DNA of 64,000 nt. Source: Cupriavidus necator (lineage in GTDB: Bacteria; Pseudomonadota; Gammaproteobacteria; Burkholderiales; Burkholderiaceae). Below are positions 46,248-54,844 of this stretch, in pieces (the first letter of the stretch is position 1; each line of letters begins with the position of its first letter). The notes below the pieces were generated by a model. The model did no database searches. It worked only from the letters and a program-made list of their open reading frames with translations, and was not told the origin of the DNA. The position numbers and the translations under genes are program-made. The stretch lies in NCBI GenBank assembly GCA_022041995.1, contig CP074390.1, forward strand, positions 1,922,001 to 1,986,000. The letters are read 5' to 3'.

Positions 46248-46579
46248 AGATCGACACCGAGATCCGCCATGTCACCAAGCCAGGCGCCAATCTGTTCCTG
46301 GAACTGGGGTTTGCGCCGGAGGAAGCCAAGCGGCTGCAGGCGGCGTCGAAAAAGCAGATCAACGACACCAAGCAGCTCAAGGAACAGCTCATGGGCGAAC
46401 TGGCGGCATGGATTGAGCAACACCACCTGAAACAGGCTGACGCTGCGGAAATCCTGATGGTGTCTCGTCCGCGCGTGTCGGACGTAGTGAACCGAAAGAC
46501 GGCCAAATTCACCATCGACACACTGGTTGAGATGTTGAGCCGCATTGGCAAGCCCGTTCGCCTGGCAATCGGCCGGTAA
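46244..46579 (+). CDS. HigA-type XRE antitoxin
   Basis: A 111-residue protein with an N-terminal segment of about 45 residues and a C-terminal helix-turn-helix: WIEQHHLKQADAAEILMVSR followed by PRVSDVVNRKTAKFTIDTLVEML. This is the XRE/HigA2-like architecture of antitoxins that pair with Gp49-like toxins. Its start overlaps the toxin stop by four bases. It should neutralise the toxin and repress the operon at the palindrome at 45884. Confidence 0.87.
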   Translation: MKIDTEIRHVTKPGANLFLELGFAPEEAKRLQAASKKQINDTKQLKEQLMGELAAWIEQHHLKQADAAEILMVSRPRVSDVVNRKTAKFTIDTLVEMLSRIGKPVRLAIGR

Positions 46580-46750
46580 GCCAGGGCGCGCGGTGGCGAC
46601 GCGGCGTAACCCACTGATTCATTGAATTAGCAGACGCCCGCCAGTCTCAGCGAATCAGCGGACTGGCATTCTCCGTCACCTCACCCCTGCCGCTAGCAGG
46701 AAACAGAAGGAAAGCAGCCGCCTGCAACATCCGCCTGCGGCCCTTGCCTT

Positions 46751-47617
46751 TTACCCTTCCACTTCCGCCCACCCCTGCATCGCCTGCCCCCCAGCATCAT
46801 CCCCCGTCCACAGCACCAGCCGCCCCGGCTGCGCCGGATCGGCCGCGCCGCCCACCGTGATGGTGTCCTGGTCGAACAGCGGCGCCAGCCCGCGGAAGCC
46901 GAAGCGCTTCACGCGCGCCTGCGGTTGCTCGCGCGCCACCAGGTCCAGCATCAGCATGGCCTGCATCGGCCCGTGCACCACCAGGCCCGGATAGCCCTCG
47001 ACCTCGCGCGTGTACTGGCGGTCATAGTGGATGCGGTGGCCATTGAAGGTCAGCGCCGAATAACGGAACAGCATCACCGGGTCTGCCTGCAGCGTGCGCT
47101 GCCACTGCGCGGCCTGCTCCAGGCGCGGGCGCGGCGGCTGCGGCTTGGACGGGTCGGGCATGGCGCGGTAGACGATATCGTGGCGCTCGTTGACCGCGGT
47201 CTTGCCGTTGACGGTCAGCTCGTGATCGACGGCGACAAACCACAGTTCACCGGTGCGCCCGGTCTTGTACTGCACGTCCTTGATGGTGGAGGTGCGCGTG
47301 ACGGTATCGCCGATATGCAGCGGATGGCTGAAGCTCAGTTCGCTGCCGGCCCACATGCGGCGCGGCAGCGGCACCGGCGGCATGAAGCCGCCGAGGGTGG
47401 GATGGCCGTCGCGTCCCAGTTCATGCTGCGGCGCGCGCGGCAGGAAGTAGAGCCAGTGCCACAACGGCGGCAGCGGGCCGGCGGCAACGGCCTCGGGGTC
47501 GAGGTCGAAGGTGGCGGCGAGGCCGATCAGCGGTTCGGGCGACAGGGTTTCGGTGCGCGCTTCGCTGCGGCCGATCCAGCCGCGCAGGCGTTCAAGTTCA
47601 GAAGTGGCGTCAGTCAT
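46751..47617 (-). CDS. MaoC-like hot-dog hydratase (mesaconyl-CoA hydratase-like)
   Basis: A 288-residue protein with two hot-dog halves, of the FAS1-like dehydratase/HTD2 group. The N-terminal half has LGGFMPPVPLPRRMWAGSE, and the C-terminal half has the catalytic-type segment SALTFNGHRIHYD followed by PGLVVHGPMQAMLMLD. Related enzymes hydrate mesaconyl-C4-CoA and similar branched dicarboxylyl-CoA esters. It is the last gene of the minus-strand operon and follows a CitE-like lyase that could cleave its product. The substrate is inferred. Confidence 0.8.
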   Translation of the reverse strand: MTDATSELERLRGWIGRSEARTETLSPEPLIGLAATFDLDPEAVAAGPLPPLWHWLYFLPRAPQHELGRDGHPTLGGFMPPVPLPRRMWAGSELSFSHPLHIGDTVTRTSTIKDVQYKTGRTGELWFVAVDHELTVNGKTAVNERHDIVYRAMPDPSKPQPPRPRLEQAAQWQRTLQADPVMLFRYSALTFNGHRIHYDRQYTREVEGYPGLVVHGPMQAMLMLDLVAREQPQARVKRFGFRGLAPLFDQDTITVGGAADPAQPGRLVLWTGDDAGGQAMQGWAEVEG

Positions 47618-47659
47618 GGCAGTAAGCCTTGTCGTGCGTGAAGGTTGTCGGGCGGCGGG

Positions 47660-48484
47660 TTATTGCGCCAGCGCCAGCAGCCGGCGTGCCTGCTCGATCA
47701 CGGGCCGGTCGACCATCTTGCCATCGACCTGCACCGCATGGCTGCCGCTGGCGGTAGCTTCCAGTACGCGGCGGGCCCAGTCGAGCTGCTCGGGGCTGGG
47801 CAAGAAGCCTGCGCGCACCGCGCCCAGCTGGGCCGGGTGGATGCAGAGCTTGCCGGCAAAGCCGAGTTCGCGCGCATAGGCAACGTCGCTGGCCAGCACG
47901 GCTTCATCTTTCAGCGCGGTGGTCACGCCGTCGACCGGCGGCGGCAGCCCGGCCACGCGTGAGGCCAGCACGAGGCGCGCGCGGGCAAAGGCCAGCGCGT
48001 CACGCGTGTGGCTGCAGCCCAGGTCGACAGCATAGTCGAGCGAGCCGAAGGCAAGGCGCGCGACGCCGGGGGCCGTGGCCACGGCGTCGATTTGATGCAG
48101 GCCAAGCGCGGATTCGATGATCGCGACGAGTTCGCCCTTCGGGGTGATCGCATGCAGGGCCTGCGCGATGGTGGCCAGCGCTGCGGCATCTTCTGCCTTG
48201 GGCACCAGCAGGCCGGCCAGCGCGGTGCCCGGCGGCAGCGCGCGCAGCCAAGCCAGGTCGGCGGCAAAGGATGGCGAGGCGCTGTCATTGATGCGGACAA
48301 AGGCATTGGCCGCGGGACGTCCGGCCAGCCAGGCGGCGATGGCTTCGCGCGCGGCGGGCTTGGCGTCCGGATGGACCGCGTCCTCGAGGTCCAGGATCAT
48401 CACATCGGGGCCCGCGGCCGCGGCCTTGTCGAAGCGTTCCGGCCGGTCCCCCGGCACGAACAGGTAAGTGACTGCAGTGGACAT
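47660..48484 (-). CDS. CitE-like HpcH/HpaI-family CoA ester lyase
   Basis: A 274-residue TIM-barrel protein of the citrate lyase beta/malyl-CoA lyase group. The N-terminal LFVPGDRPERFDKA, DVMILDLEDAVHPDAK with metal and substrate acidic residues, VPKAEDAAAL, AIIESALGLHQ and the C-terminal GKLCIHPAQLGAV are all present. The start at 48484 (MSTAVTYLFVPG) is chosen by homology; the open frame extends much further upstream but overlaps the PrpD gene out of frame. It probably cleaves a malyl- or citramalyl-CoA type ester, or acts as a thioesterase on it. Confidence 0.86.
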   Translation of the reverse strand: MSTAVTYLFVPGDRPERFDKAAAAGPDVMILDLEDAVHPDAKPAAREAIAAWLAGRPAANAFVRINDSASPSFAADLAWLRALPPGTALAGLLVPKAEDAAALATIAQALHAITPKGELVAIIESALGLHQIDAVATAPGVARLAFGSLDYAVDLGCSHTRDALAFARARLVLASRVAGLPPPVDGVTTALKDEAVLASDVAYARELGFAGKLCIHPAQLGAVRAGFLPSPEQLDWARRVLEATASGSHAVQVDGKMVDRPVIEQARRLLALAQ

Positions 48485-48494
48485 GTCTGGGTTC

Positions 48495-49877
48495 TCAGCC
48501 TGCGGCGGGCAGCCAGTCGTTGACGTTCGGGGCCTGCTCCAGCGCCCAGACGCGCTGGATGATGGCACGCATCTCGGCCTCGCTCGCGCCGTGGCGGAAC
48601 GCGCCCAGCTGCAGCGCCTTGGCTTCCAGTTCCGGGCGCGACAGGGTGTTGTCGGGATCGCCCTTGGGCACGTCGACGCGCGCTGCCAGCGTGCGGCCGT
48701 CGGTGGTCTTGACGGTGACGCGGCCGATCCACTGGCGCGGGTAGGCGGCGTTGATCTCGGCATCCAGTTCCATGTCGACCTTGCCGCGGAAGGCGGTCAC
48801 CTTCGGGTCCTGCAGCGCATGCTGCTCGAACTCGCCCAGGCCCGCATGGCCGTGCACGGCCACCAGCCCCAGCACCGTGCCCATCGAGAACTTGGCCTGG
48901 TGGATGGTGGTGGGGTTGACCACCGGGCCGAGCACGTCGATGGCGCCCTGGTGCACGTGCGTGGTGACGCGGGCGACCTGGTCGGCGCTGATGCCTTCGC
49001 GCTGCATCAGCGCCTTGAGCGCATCGGCGGCCGGATGCGTGTGGCGGCATGAGGCGAAGAACTTGAACGAGGTCTCGGCGGTGGCCCAGCGCCTGCCGAG
49101 GCCGTCGGTCAGGCAGGCGGGGTTGGCATCGCTCGACATGCCGGCAGCCATGCCCTGCGCGCCTTCCAGGATCTGCCTGGCACCGGTAAAGCCCGCGCGC
49201 GCGAGCCAGGCCGACTGCAGGCCATCGGCCGCGGCCTTGGCCGTATGCAGCTGCTTGGAGTCTGCGGCGTCGCGCAGGAATTCCCACAGGCCCGCGGCCT
49301 GCGTGCCGGCCGAGCCCAGTGCCTGGTTGATACCTTCGGCATCAAGGTTGTACAGCTTGGCGACTGCCGCGGCTGCCGCCAGTGTGCCGACCGTGCCGGT
49401 GGTGTGGAAGATCCGGTAGTGCGACCGGCCCATGAATTCGCCGATGCGGATACCGGCTTCGTAACCGGCGATGGAGGCCAGCAGCACATCGGCGCCGGTC
49501 TTGCCTTCGGCCTGCGCGGCGGCGACCACGGCAGGGAACACCACTGCGGCCGGGTGCAGCACCGAGCCGTTGTGCACATCGTCCTGCTCGACCACGTGCG
49601 ACGAAGCGCCGTTGATCAGCGCGGCGAAGTAGGGCGAGGTGCGGCGGCGGTCCACCAGCACTTCGGCCGCGCCCTGCGTCGGCCCCATCGCGGCGGCAAA
49701 CTCCTGGATGCGGCGCACGGCCGGGGCGTCCTTGCCTGCGATGGCCGAGGCGACCCAGTCAAGGAACAGGTCCTTGGTGCGCTCGATCACGGGTGCCGGC
49801 ACGTCGGCCAGCGTGAAGCGGGCCAGGAATTCGCAAAGCTGGCGGGTCGGATAGGATTGGTCTGCGGGGTGGCTCAT
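48495..49877 (-). CDS. MmgE/PrpD-family dehydratase
   Basis: A 460-residue MmgE/PrpD protein. The family pattern is seen in DWVASAIAGKDAPAVRR, NGASSHVVEQDDVHNGSVLHPAAVVFPA, FHTTGTVGTLAAAAAVAKL and FFASCRHTHPAADAL. Members dehydrate or isomerise methylcitrate, aconitate or itaconate-like acids. The gene lies between the CoA-transferase and the CitE-like lyase. The His in VLHPA and the HTHP segment are both present. The exact substrate is unresolved. Confidence 0.87.
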   Translation of the reverse strand: MSHPADQSYPTRQLCEFLARFTLADVPAPVIERTKDLFLDWVASAIAGKDAPAVRRIQEFAAAMGPTQGAAEVLVDRRRTSPYFAALINGASSHVVEQDDVHNGSVLHPAAVVFPAVVAAAQAEGKTGADVLLASIAGYEAGIRIGEFMGRSHYRIFHTTGTVGTLAAAAAVAKLYNLDAEGINQALGSAGTQAAGLWEFLRDAADSKQLHTAKAAADGLQSAWLARAGFTGARQILEGAQGMAAGMSSDANPACLTDGLGRRWATAETSFKFFASCRHTHPAADALKALMQREGISADQVARVTTHVHQGAIDVLGPVVNPTTIHQAKFSMGTVLGLVAVHGHAGLGEFEQHALQDPKVTAFRGKVDMELDAEINAAYPRQWIGRVTVKTTDGRTLAARVDVPKGDPDNTLSRPELEAKALQLGAFRHGASEAEMRAIIQRVWALEQAPNVNDWLPAAG

Positions 49878-49939
49878 GCCGTCTCCGGAGATAGTTGGCT
49901 TGGCTCGGCCGCTCGCGGCTGCCTCGCGGGAATCAGGAC

Positions 49940-49961
49940 CCTCTCCCGATGCAGGGAGAGG
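49940..49961. repeat. REP-like palindrome CCTCTCCC...GGGAGAGG
   Basis: A perfect eight-base stem with loop GATGCA lies in the 114-base gap between the CoA-transferase and PrpD genes. It is a common intergenic palindrome type in high-GC proteobacteria and could attenuate transcription within the operon. No T-run is present. Confidence 0.5.
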
Positions 49962-49991
49962 ATGGGGGGAACGGACGCCGCGCGGACGTCC

Positions 49992-51188
49992 TCAGACAGT
50001 TTTCTTGCTCACCAGTGCGTCGATATCGCCTTCGCCGTAGCCCAGCTCGGCCAGGATGCTGCGGCTGTGCGCGCCCAGTGCCGGCACATCGCCCATGACG
50101 GGCTCCACGCCCGACAGGTTGGCGGGTGGCAGCAGCGCGCCGATCGGGCCGCCCGGGGTGGCGACTTCGCGCCAGCGCTGGCGCGCCTGCAGCTGCGGAT
50201 GGTTCCACACGGCTTCGATGTCGTTCATCGGGGCATTGGCGATCTGCGCCTGGTCCAGCAGCGCCTCGGCCTGCGCCACCGTCAGCGACGCAAAGCGTTC
50301 CTCGATGAGAGCGGTGAGTTCGGGGCGGTTGCGCACGCGGGCGGTATTGCTGGAAAAACGCTCGTCCTGTGCCAGTTCCCGATTGCCGAGCACGATCTCG
50401 CAGAAATTGGCGAACTCGCGTTCGTTCTGCACGCTGAAGATCACGCTGCCATTGCTGGTGCGATGCACGCCATACGGGGCGATGGTCGGGTGCGAGGCGC
50501 CGACGCGCGCCGGCGTCGTGCCGCCGTAGTGGCCGAAATAGAGCACCTGGTTCATCCACTCGGCCATCGCCTCGAACATGGTCACCTGCACGCGCAGGCC
50601 CTTGCCGGTGCGGCCGCGCTGCAGCAGCGCCGACAGGATCCCGCTGTACGCGTACATGCCGGCCGAGATGTCGGCGATCGACACCCCGGCGCGCGACGGT
50701 TCGTTCGGGCCGCCGGTGAGCCCAACCAGGCCGGCCGCGGCCTGGATCAGCAGGTCGTAGGCCTTCTTGTCGCGATAGGGCCCTGAGTCGCCATAGCCGG
50801 AGATGTCGCAGACGATCAGCTTTTCGTACTTGCCGTGCAGGGTGTCGAAATCCAGGCCCATGCGGGCGGCAGCGCCAGGCGCGAGGTTCTGCACCAGTAC
50901 GTCGGCATCGGCCAGCAGGCGGTGCAGGATGGACTGCGCCTCGTCATCCTTCAGGTCCAGGGTCAGGCTTTCCTTCCCCCGGTTGAGCCAGACGAAGTAC
51001 GAGGCCTGGCCGTGCACGGACTGGTCATACCCGCGCGCAAAGTCGCCCGCGCCGGGGCGCTCGACCTTGATCACGCGCGCGCCCAGGTCGGCCAGCTGGC
51101 GCGTGGCGAAGGGCGCGGCCACCGCGTGCTCAAGCGAGACCACGCGGACGCCGTCGAGCGGGCGGATGCCTTTGGGGGAATGGGACAT
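49992..51188 (-). CDS. CaiB/BaiF-family CoA-transferase
   Basis: A 398-residue family III CoA-transferase. LDGVRVVSLEHAVAAPFATRQ at the start, KVERPGAGDFAR, WLNRGKESLTLDLK and GGPNEPSRAGVSIADISAGMYA are typical, with Asp173 as the expected nucleophile. It moves CoA from a donor ester to a carboxylic acid. The dehydrogenase gene ends nine bases upstream, so the acid activated here is probably dehydrogenated or hydrated by the other operon products. Confidence 0.88.
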   Translation of the reverse strand: MSHSPKGIRPLDGVRVVSLEHAVAAPFATRQLADLGARVIKVERPGAGDFARGYDQSVHGQASYFVWLNRGKESLTLDLKDDEAQSILHRLLADADVLVQNLAPGAAARMGLDFDTLHGKYEKLIVCDISGYGDSGPYRDKKAYDLLIQAAAGLVGLTGGPNEPSRAGVSIADISAGMYAYSGILSALLQRGRTGKGLRVQVTMFEAMAEWMNQVLYFGHYGGTTPARVGASHPTIAPYGVHRTSNGSVIFSVQNEREFANFCEIVLGNRELAQDERFSSNTARVRNRPELTALIEERFASLTVAQAEALLDQAQIANAPMNDIEAVWNHPQLQARQRWREVATPGGPIGALLPPANLSGVEPVMGDVPALGAHSRSILAELGYGEGDIDALVSKKTV

Positions 51189-51197
51189 GTAGGGGCC

Positions 51198-52367
51198 TTA
51201 GAACGAACGCGGCAGCTCGAGCACATGCTCGGCCACGTAGGACAGGATCAGGTTGGTCGAGATCGGCGCCACCTGGTACAGGCGCGTTTCGCGGAACTTG
51301 CGTTCGATGTCGTACTCGGCGGCAAAGCCGAAGCCGCCGTGCGTCTGCAGGCAGACGTTGGCCGCTTCCCACGAGGCGTCGGCGGCCAGCAGCTTGGAGA
51401 TATTGGCTTCCTTGCCGCACGCCTTGCCGGCGTCGAACAGCTGCGCGGCCTTGTAGCGCATCAGGCTGGCGGCCTCGACATTGATATACGAGCGCGCGAT
51501 CGGGAACTGCACGGCCTGGTTCTGGCCGATCGGGCGGTCGAACACGATGCGGTCGCGCGCATAGTTGCTGGCGCGCTCGACAAACCAGTAGCCGTCGCCG
51601 ATGCACTCGGCGGCGATCAGGATGCGCTCGGCGTTGAGGCCGTCGAGGATGTACTTCAGGCCCTTGCCTTCCTCGCCGATCAGGTTTTCAGCGGGGACTT
51701 CAAGGTTGTCGAAGAACAGCTCGTTGGTCTCATGGTTGACCATGTTGCGGATCGGCTTGACCGTCAGGCCCTTGCCGATGGCATCGCGCAGGTCCACCAC
51801 GAATACCGACAGTCCTTCGGACTTGCGCTTGACCTGGTCCAGCGGCGTGGTGCGCGCCAGCAGCAGCATCAGGTCCGAATGCTGCACGCGCGAAATCCAT
51901 ACCTTCTGGCCATTGACGATGTACTTGTCGCCCTGGCGCACCGCGGTGGTCTTCAGCTTGGTGGTATCGGTGCCGGTGGTGGGCTCGGTCACGGCCATCG
52001 ACTGCATGCGCAGCTCGCCCGAGGCGATGCCCGGCAGCCAGCGCTGCTTCTGCGCTTCGGAGCCGTGGCGCAGCAGGCAGCCCATTACGTACATCTGGCC
52101 GTGGCAGGCGCCGGAATTGCCGCCGCTGCGGTTGATTTCCTCCATGATGACCGAGGCCGCGGTCAGCGACAGGCCCGAGCCGCCATAGGCTTCGGGGATC
52201 AGCGCCGACAGCCAGCCTGCCTGGGTCAGCGCCTGGACAAAGGTCTCAGGAAAGGCGTTCTGTTCTTCCACCCGTTGCCAGTACGCCGAATCGAAGCTGG
52301 CGCAGAGGTCGCGCACCGCTTCGCGGATTTCGGGGTAGAACTGGTCTGGATCCTGATTTGCGTGCAT
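51198..52367 (-). CDS. acyl-CoA dehydrogenase (homomeric type)
   Basis: A 389-residue acyl-CoA dehydrogenase. The full flavin loop AVTEPTTGTDTTKLKT, the NGQKVWISR region, RDRIVFDRPIGQNQAVQFPIA and QTHGGFGFAAEYDIERK are all in one chain, unlike the heteromeric pairs elsewhere in the window. It is the first gene of the minus-strand operon with CaiB/BaiF, PrpD, CitE and hydratase genes. Methylsuccinyl- or glutaryl-like CoA esters are plausible substrates. Confidence 0.88.
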   Translation of the reverse strand: MHANQDPDQFYPEIREAVRDLCASFDSAYWQRVEEQNAFPETFVQALTQAGWLSALIPEAYGGSGLSLTAASVIMEEINRSGGNSGACHGQMYVMGCLLRHGSEAQKQRWLPGIASGELRMQSMAVTEPTTGTDTTKLKTTAVRQGDKYIVNGQKVWISRVQHSDLMLLLARTTPLDQVKRKSEGLSVFVVDLRDAIGKGLTVKPIRNMVNHETNELFFDNLEVPAENLIGEEGKGLKYILDGLNAERILIAAECIGDGYWFVERASNYARDRIVFDRPIGQNQAVQFPIARSYINVEAASLMRYKAAQLFDAGKACGKEANISKLLAADASWEAANVCLQTHGGFGFAAEYDIERKFRETRLYQVAPISTNLILSYVAEHVLELPRSF

Positions 52368-52567
52368 GGGGTAGCCCCGGTCAGATGGAATGGGCCATTA
52401 TTCCCGAGCCCCCGGCACGCTGAAATTCGGATTTGCGAAAGAGCGGCTTAGGTGGGCCGGAAGCGGGTGGCGAACGAGGGGCTTGGGATGACAATTGTTA
52501 CGGAGAATCGAGGGGCAAACAACTGCCTGATACCGGCCTTCGACGTAAGAATGACAATTTCTGGACA
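52368..52567. promoter_or_regulatory. upstream region of the dehydrogenase operon with direct repeats
   Basis: ATGACAATT occurs at 52488 and 52551, and CGGAGAAT at 52501 and again at 52571, just past this region. The spacing between copies is 63-70 bases. These may be operator sites for the minus-strand catabolic operon or mark the edge of the accessory island. Confidence 0.35.
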
Positions 52568-52984
52568 TCACGGAGAATTGTGACAATCATGCGATCGCCG
52601 CGTCGTTGGGATCGTATCAGTCACATCGTCCATGGGAATGGGAGTGAACACCTTCCAAGCGAGGACTGCCAGCTCGGGTGAACTTGGGGGGCCAGTTAGG
52701 AGATACTTTGCCCCACTCGCCGAAGTGAAGGCTCGATGCTCCCAGTCGACTGTCATGATGGGCGAACTGATCCTTCCCCATTGGTTGTTAGAAGCCTTCT
52801 CGAGTCCAACAACATGGACCGTACCCAACGAAGTCCGCACTATCCGCCATTCGGACAGTACAACGAAGGCAGCTTGCCTCTTGGCTGAGGGGCCGGCGGC
52901 GGTTTCGTGTCCAGTCTGATTGAACACGACTTTTTTATCCTCTAGACGCAAGATCCCCAACCTCCAACGGACGGGCTCCGTCAA
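52568..52984 (-). CDS. hypothetical protein
   Basis: A 138-residue protein of unknown function. It is predicted mostly beta-strand, with VVLSEWRIVRTSLGTVHVVGLEK and a glycine/proline TGPPSSPELA near residues 95-106. The start is TTG at 52984 with a poor ribosome-binding site, and no better ATG exists, so the true N-terminus is uncertain. It lies at the left end of the accessory island. No signal peptide or membrane helix is visible. Confidence 0.45.
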   Translation of the reverse strand: MTEPVRWRLGILRLEDKKVVFNQTGHETAAGPSAKRQAAFVVLSEWRIVRTSLGTVHVVGLEKASNNQWGRISSPIMTVDWEHRAFTSASGAKYLLTGPPSSPELAVLAWKVFTPIPMDDVTDTIPTTRRSHDCHNSP

Positions 52985-53430
52985 AGGGCTATGTGATCTG
53001 ACCGCCTTCCGGTCGGCTCGGCCCGCACGTTAGCATTTGCTCAGCGCCCGCACTCAAAAGCAGACCGGAACACCTAGGTCCACGAGCGGGACAGCGAAGG
53101 GCTCGATGGGGCATTGGCCGCTGCGGCCAGCCCTGCGCACTCGTGGCGTGCCCTCTTGGCGTCCGATGTTATTCAAGCGATCAATTCGACACATGTGATT
53201 TCAACGACGAGACCAGTGAGCACACCAAGCAGCCGTTGCTGCATCGGAAGGATGTAGTCATACGGATTGTAGACGTTTGCGCTTACAACTCAAGTGACTA
53301 CAATTTAGTCAAGACCATATCGCGGTCGCGGTCGCGGTCGCGGGCACTGGCAATGTCTTCAGGAAACTCCGCACGCTGTCACAAGCAGCCATGCTGAATT
53401 TGACGGTCCTCAACCGGCTCGATAGGGGCT
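52985..53430. other. intergenic region with repeated TTGTAGTC-type sites and a hexamer repeat
   Basis: No gene is supported. Three related sites lie at 53252 (ATGTAGTCA), 53268 (TTGTAGAC) and 53283-53304 (TTACAACTC then TGACTACAAT). The same elements recur on the other side of the HTH gene at 53917-53999. At 53321-53344 CGCGGT is repeated four times with one mismatch. Confidence 0.5.
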
Positions 53431-53877
53431 CTACAAAACGATCTGATCGATCGAGACACCTAGAGCGACGACGATTTTTTCCAGCGTGTCCAGTGCAACT
53501 CGCGCCGCGTCTGTTTCCACGCGAGAAATGTGATTGCGGTCGAGTCCAGCACGGGCGCCAAGTTGTTGTTGTGAGAGCCCCTTCGCCGTGCGCTGATCGC
53601 GTATTGTTTCCCCGAGACGACGTACGAGCGCTTGGAATGCGGGAATGTCATCCGTAATTCGCGCTGCATCTTTCGTAAGCATGCAAGCAGGACTGACGTC
53701 GAGCGCTTCCGAAAGCAAGACCACCTTCTCAAAAGTGAGGTTTGGAGCAAGGCGCTCAATGCGACTTACCGAGGTCCTGTCCGAGCCAACATGTTCGCCA
53801 ACCTCTTCCTGGGACAGGCCGCGCAGTAACCGAAATTCCCTCAAATTTTGCGCAAACGTTTGACGTAGCGAAGCCAT
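53431..53877 (-). CDS. regulator with two tandem XRE helix-turn-helix domains
   Basis: A 148-residue protein made almost wholly of two XRE/Cro-type domains. The first spans about 12-66 (LREFRLLRGLSQEEVGEHVG) and the second about 88-146 (TIRDQRTAKGLSQQQLGARAG). A short linker of about 20 residues joins them, with no effector domain. Two HTH units in one chain suggest binding to closely spaced or long operators. Clusters of repeated TTACAAC/GACTACAA sites lie 40-120 bases upstream of its start and 125-180 bases beyond its stop, which are good candidates for its operators. Confidence 0.85.
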   Translation of the reverse strand: MASLRQTFAQNLREFRLLRGLSQEEVGEHVGSDRTSVSRIERLAPNLTFEKVVLLSEALDVSPACMLTKDAARITDDIPAFQALVRRLGETIRDQRTAKGLSQQQLGARAGLDRNHISRVETDAARVALDTLEKIVVALGVSIDQIVL

Positions 53878-53916
53878 GGACAGATCGTCAATACTAAAGT
53901 GACGATATATCCATGA

Positions 53917-53999
53917 TTACAACTCAAGCGTCTACAGCATATGAGTTGTAGTCGTATTCGTTGTGGGCATTTACATTTACAACGCGTGTGACTACAATC
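53917..53999. promoter_or_regulatory. cluster of TTACAAC/GACTACAA sites upstream of the HTH regulator
   Basis: TTACAACTC at 53917-53925 is matched in inverse by GAGTTGTAGTC at 53943-53953. A further copy, TTACAACGCGTGTGACTACAAT, is at 53977-53998. The half-sites are the same as those at 53283-53304. It lies in AT-rich sequence likely to hold the promoter, so autoregulation is plausible. Confidence 0.5.
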
Positions 54000-54670
54000 T
54001 GCACTCAAGTGAATGTGATGACTGCTAGAACGCAAAGCACGGTTGCTTCGCGAGCGGCTAGCTCAGGAGGGGCGGACCGATGCTGGGGACCGTATTCGGT
54101 CGCTTGAAGACGTGGCGAGTAGTACTCCCTTGTTGGGTCAAGGTGAAGACCCATTGCGCAAGAAGCGGTTGGCAGTGTTTGCTTAGACAGTGGACCCACC
54201 GGTCTTCCCCGCCTGAGCGGCGAGCGAAATGGCGCTCAGTGGCCCCGCCGCACTCCCGCGGCGCTCGCGATGGATTTGTCGTCGTTCGGATGGATCGGAC
54301 GGGTTTCCGTGAAGGTTTAAAGCGAACGTGTGGAAAACTGGACGGGTGGCGCCGTGTCAGCGGCCGCAGCGGCGCGCGTTGCGAGCGACTGGCAGTCGCA
54401 ATCTCTGCGCACAAGCTTGGGAAGGCTGAGGCGATCCCTGGGCGACGGCTTTCCAGACATCGGACAGCGGATACCTACCCACGCATGACGGCCGGTTGAT
54501 TGGTGAACCAAAGGTGTGAAAGAGTTGCGATGAGATCGGATTTAGTGCAAGACGGCCCACCGCCAATTGGTGCCAATTGTTTGCTTGCCGCGCTAATTGC
54601 CAGGAGCGAAGGGCGACTCAAGCTGGAGAAGGATCTTTCGCCGTTGGCGTGGAAGATCTGACTCGCGGAA
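54000..54670. other. intergenic or decayed sequence
   Basis: Several short frames are open here on both strands, but none shows a recognisable domain, a convincing start site or balanced composition. No repeat longer than about ten bases was noticed. It may be remnant coding DNA. Confidence 0.4.
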
Positions 54671-54844
54671 ATGGCCGGATTGAGCACCGAGATCCTCTGC
54701 AGCGTGAAGAGCGGTCACGGCACAACTGTGCGCACGCTCCTGGCCGTGGTCCGTGCGCTGGGCCATGAGGAGTGGCTCAACGCGCTGGTGGCCGACGGCG
54801 CCGCCACGTCGACGATGGACGAGGTGTGCCGCACGCTGGTGTGA
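54671..54844 (+). pseudogene. C-terminal remnant of an XRE-type regulator
   Basis: A 57-residue frame reads MAGLSTEILCSVKSGHGTT, then TLLAVVRALGHEEWL and ends at TGA. This matches the recognition helix and later helices of XRE domains, but the first two helices are absent and a stop lies in frame just upstream at 54659. Either a short pseudogene or a 5'-truncated gene. Confidence 0.45.

Noticed and set aside
53143..53397. An 84-residue plus-strand frame
   Set aside because: It runs through the repeated sites and the hexamer tract, with an SRSRSRSR stretch made by the repeat; no start site.
54080..54499. A 139-residue plus-strand frame in the island
   Set aside because: Arginine- and tryptophan-rich composition typical of non-coding frames, with no ribosome-binding site or domain.
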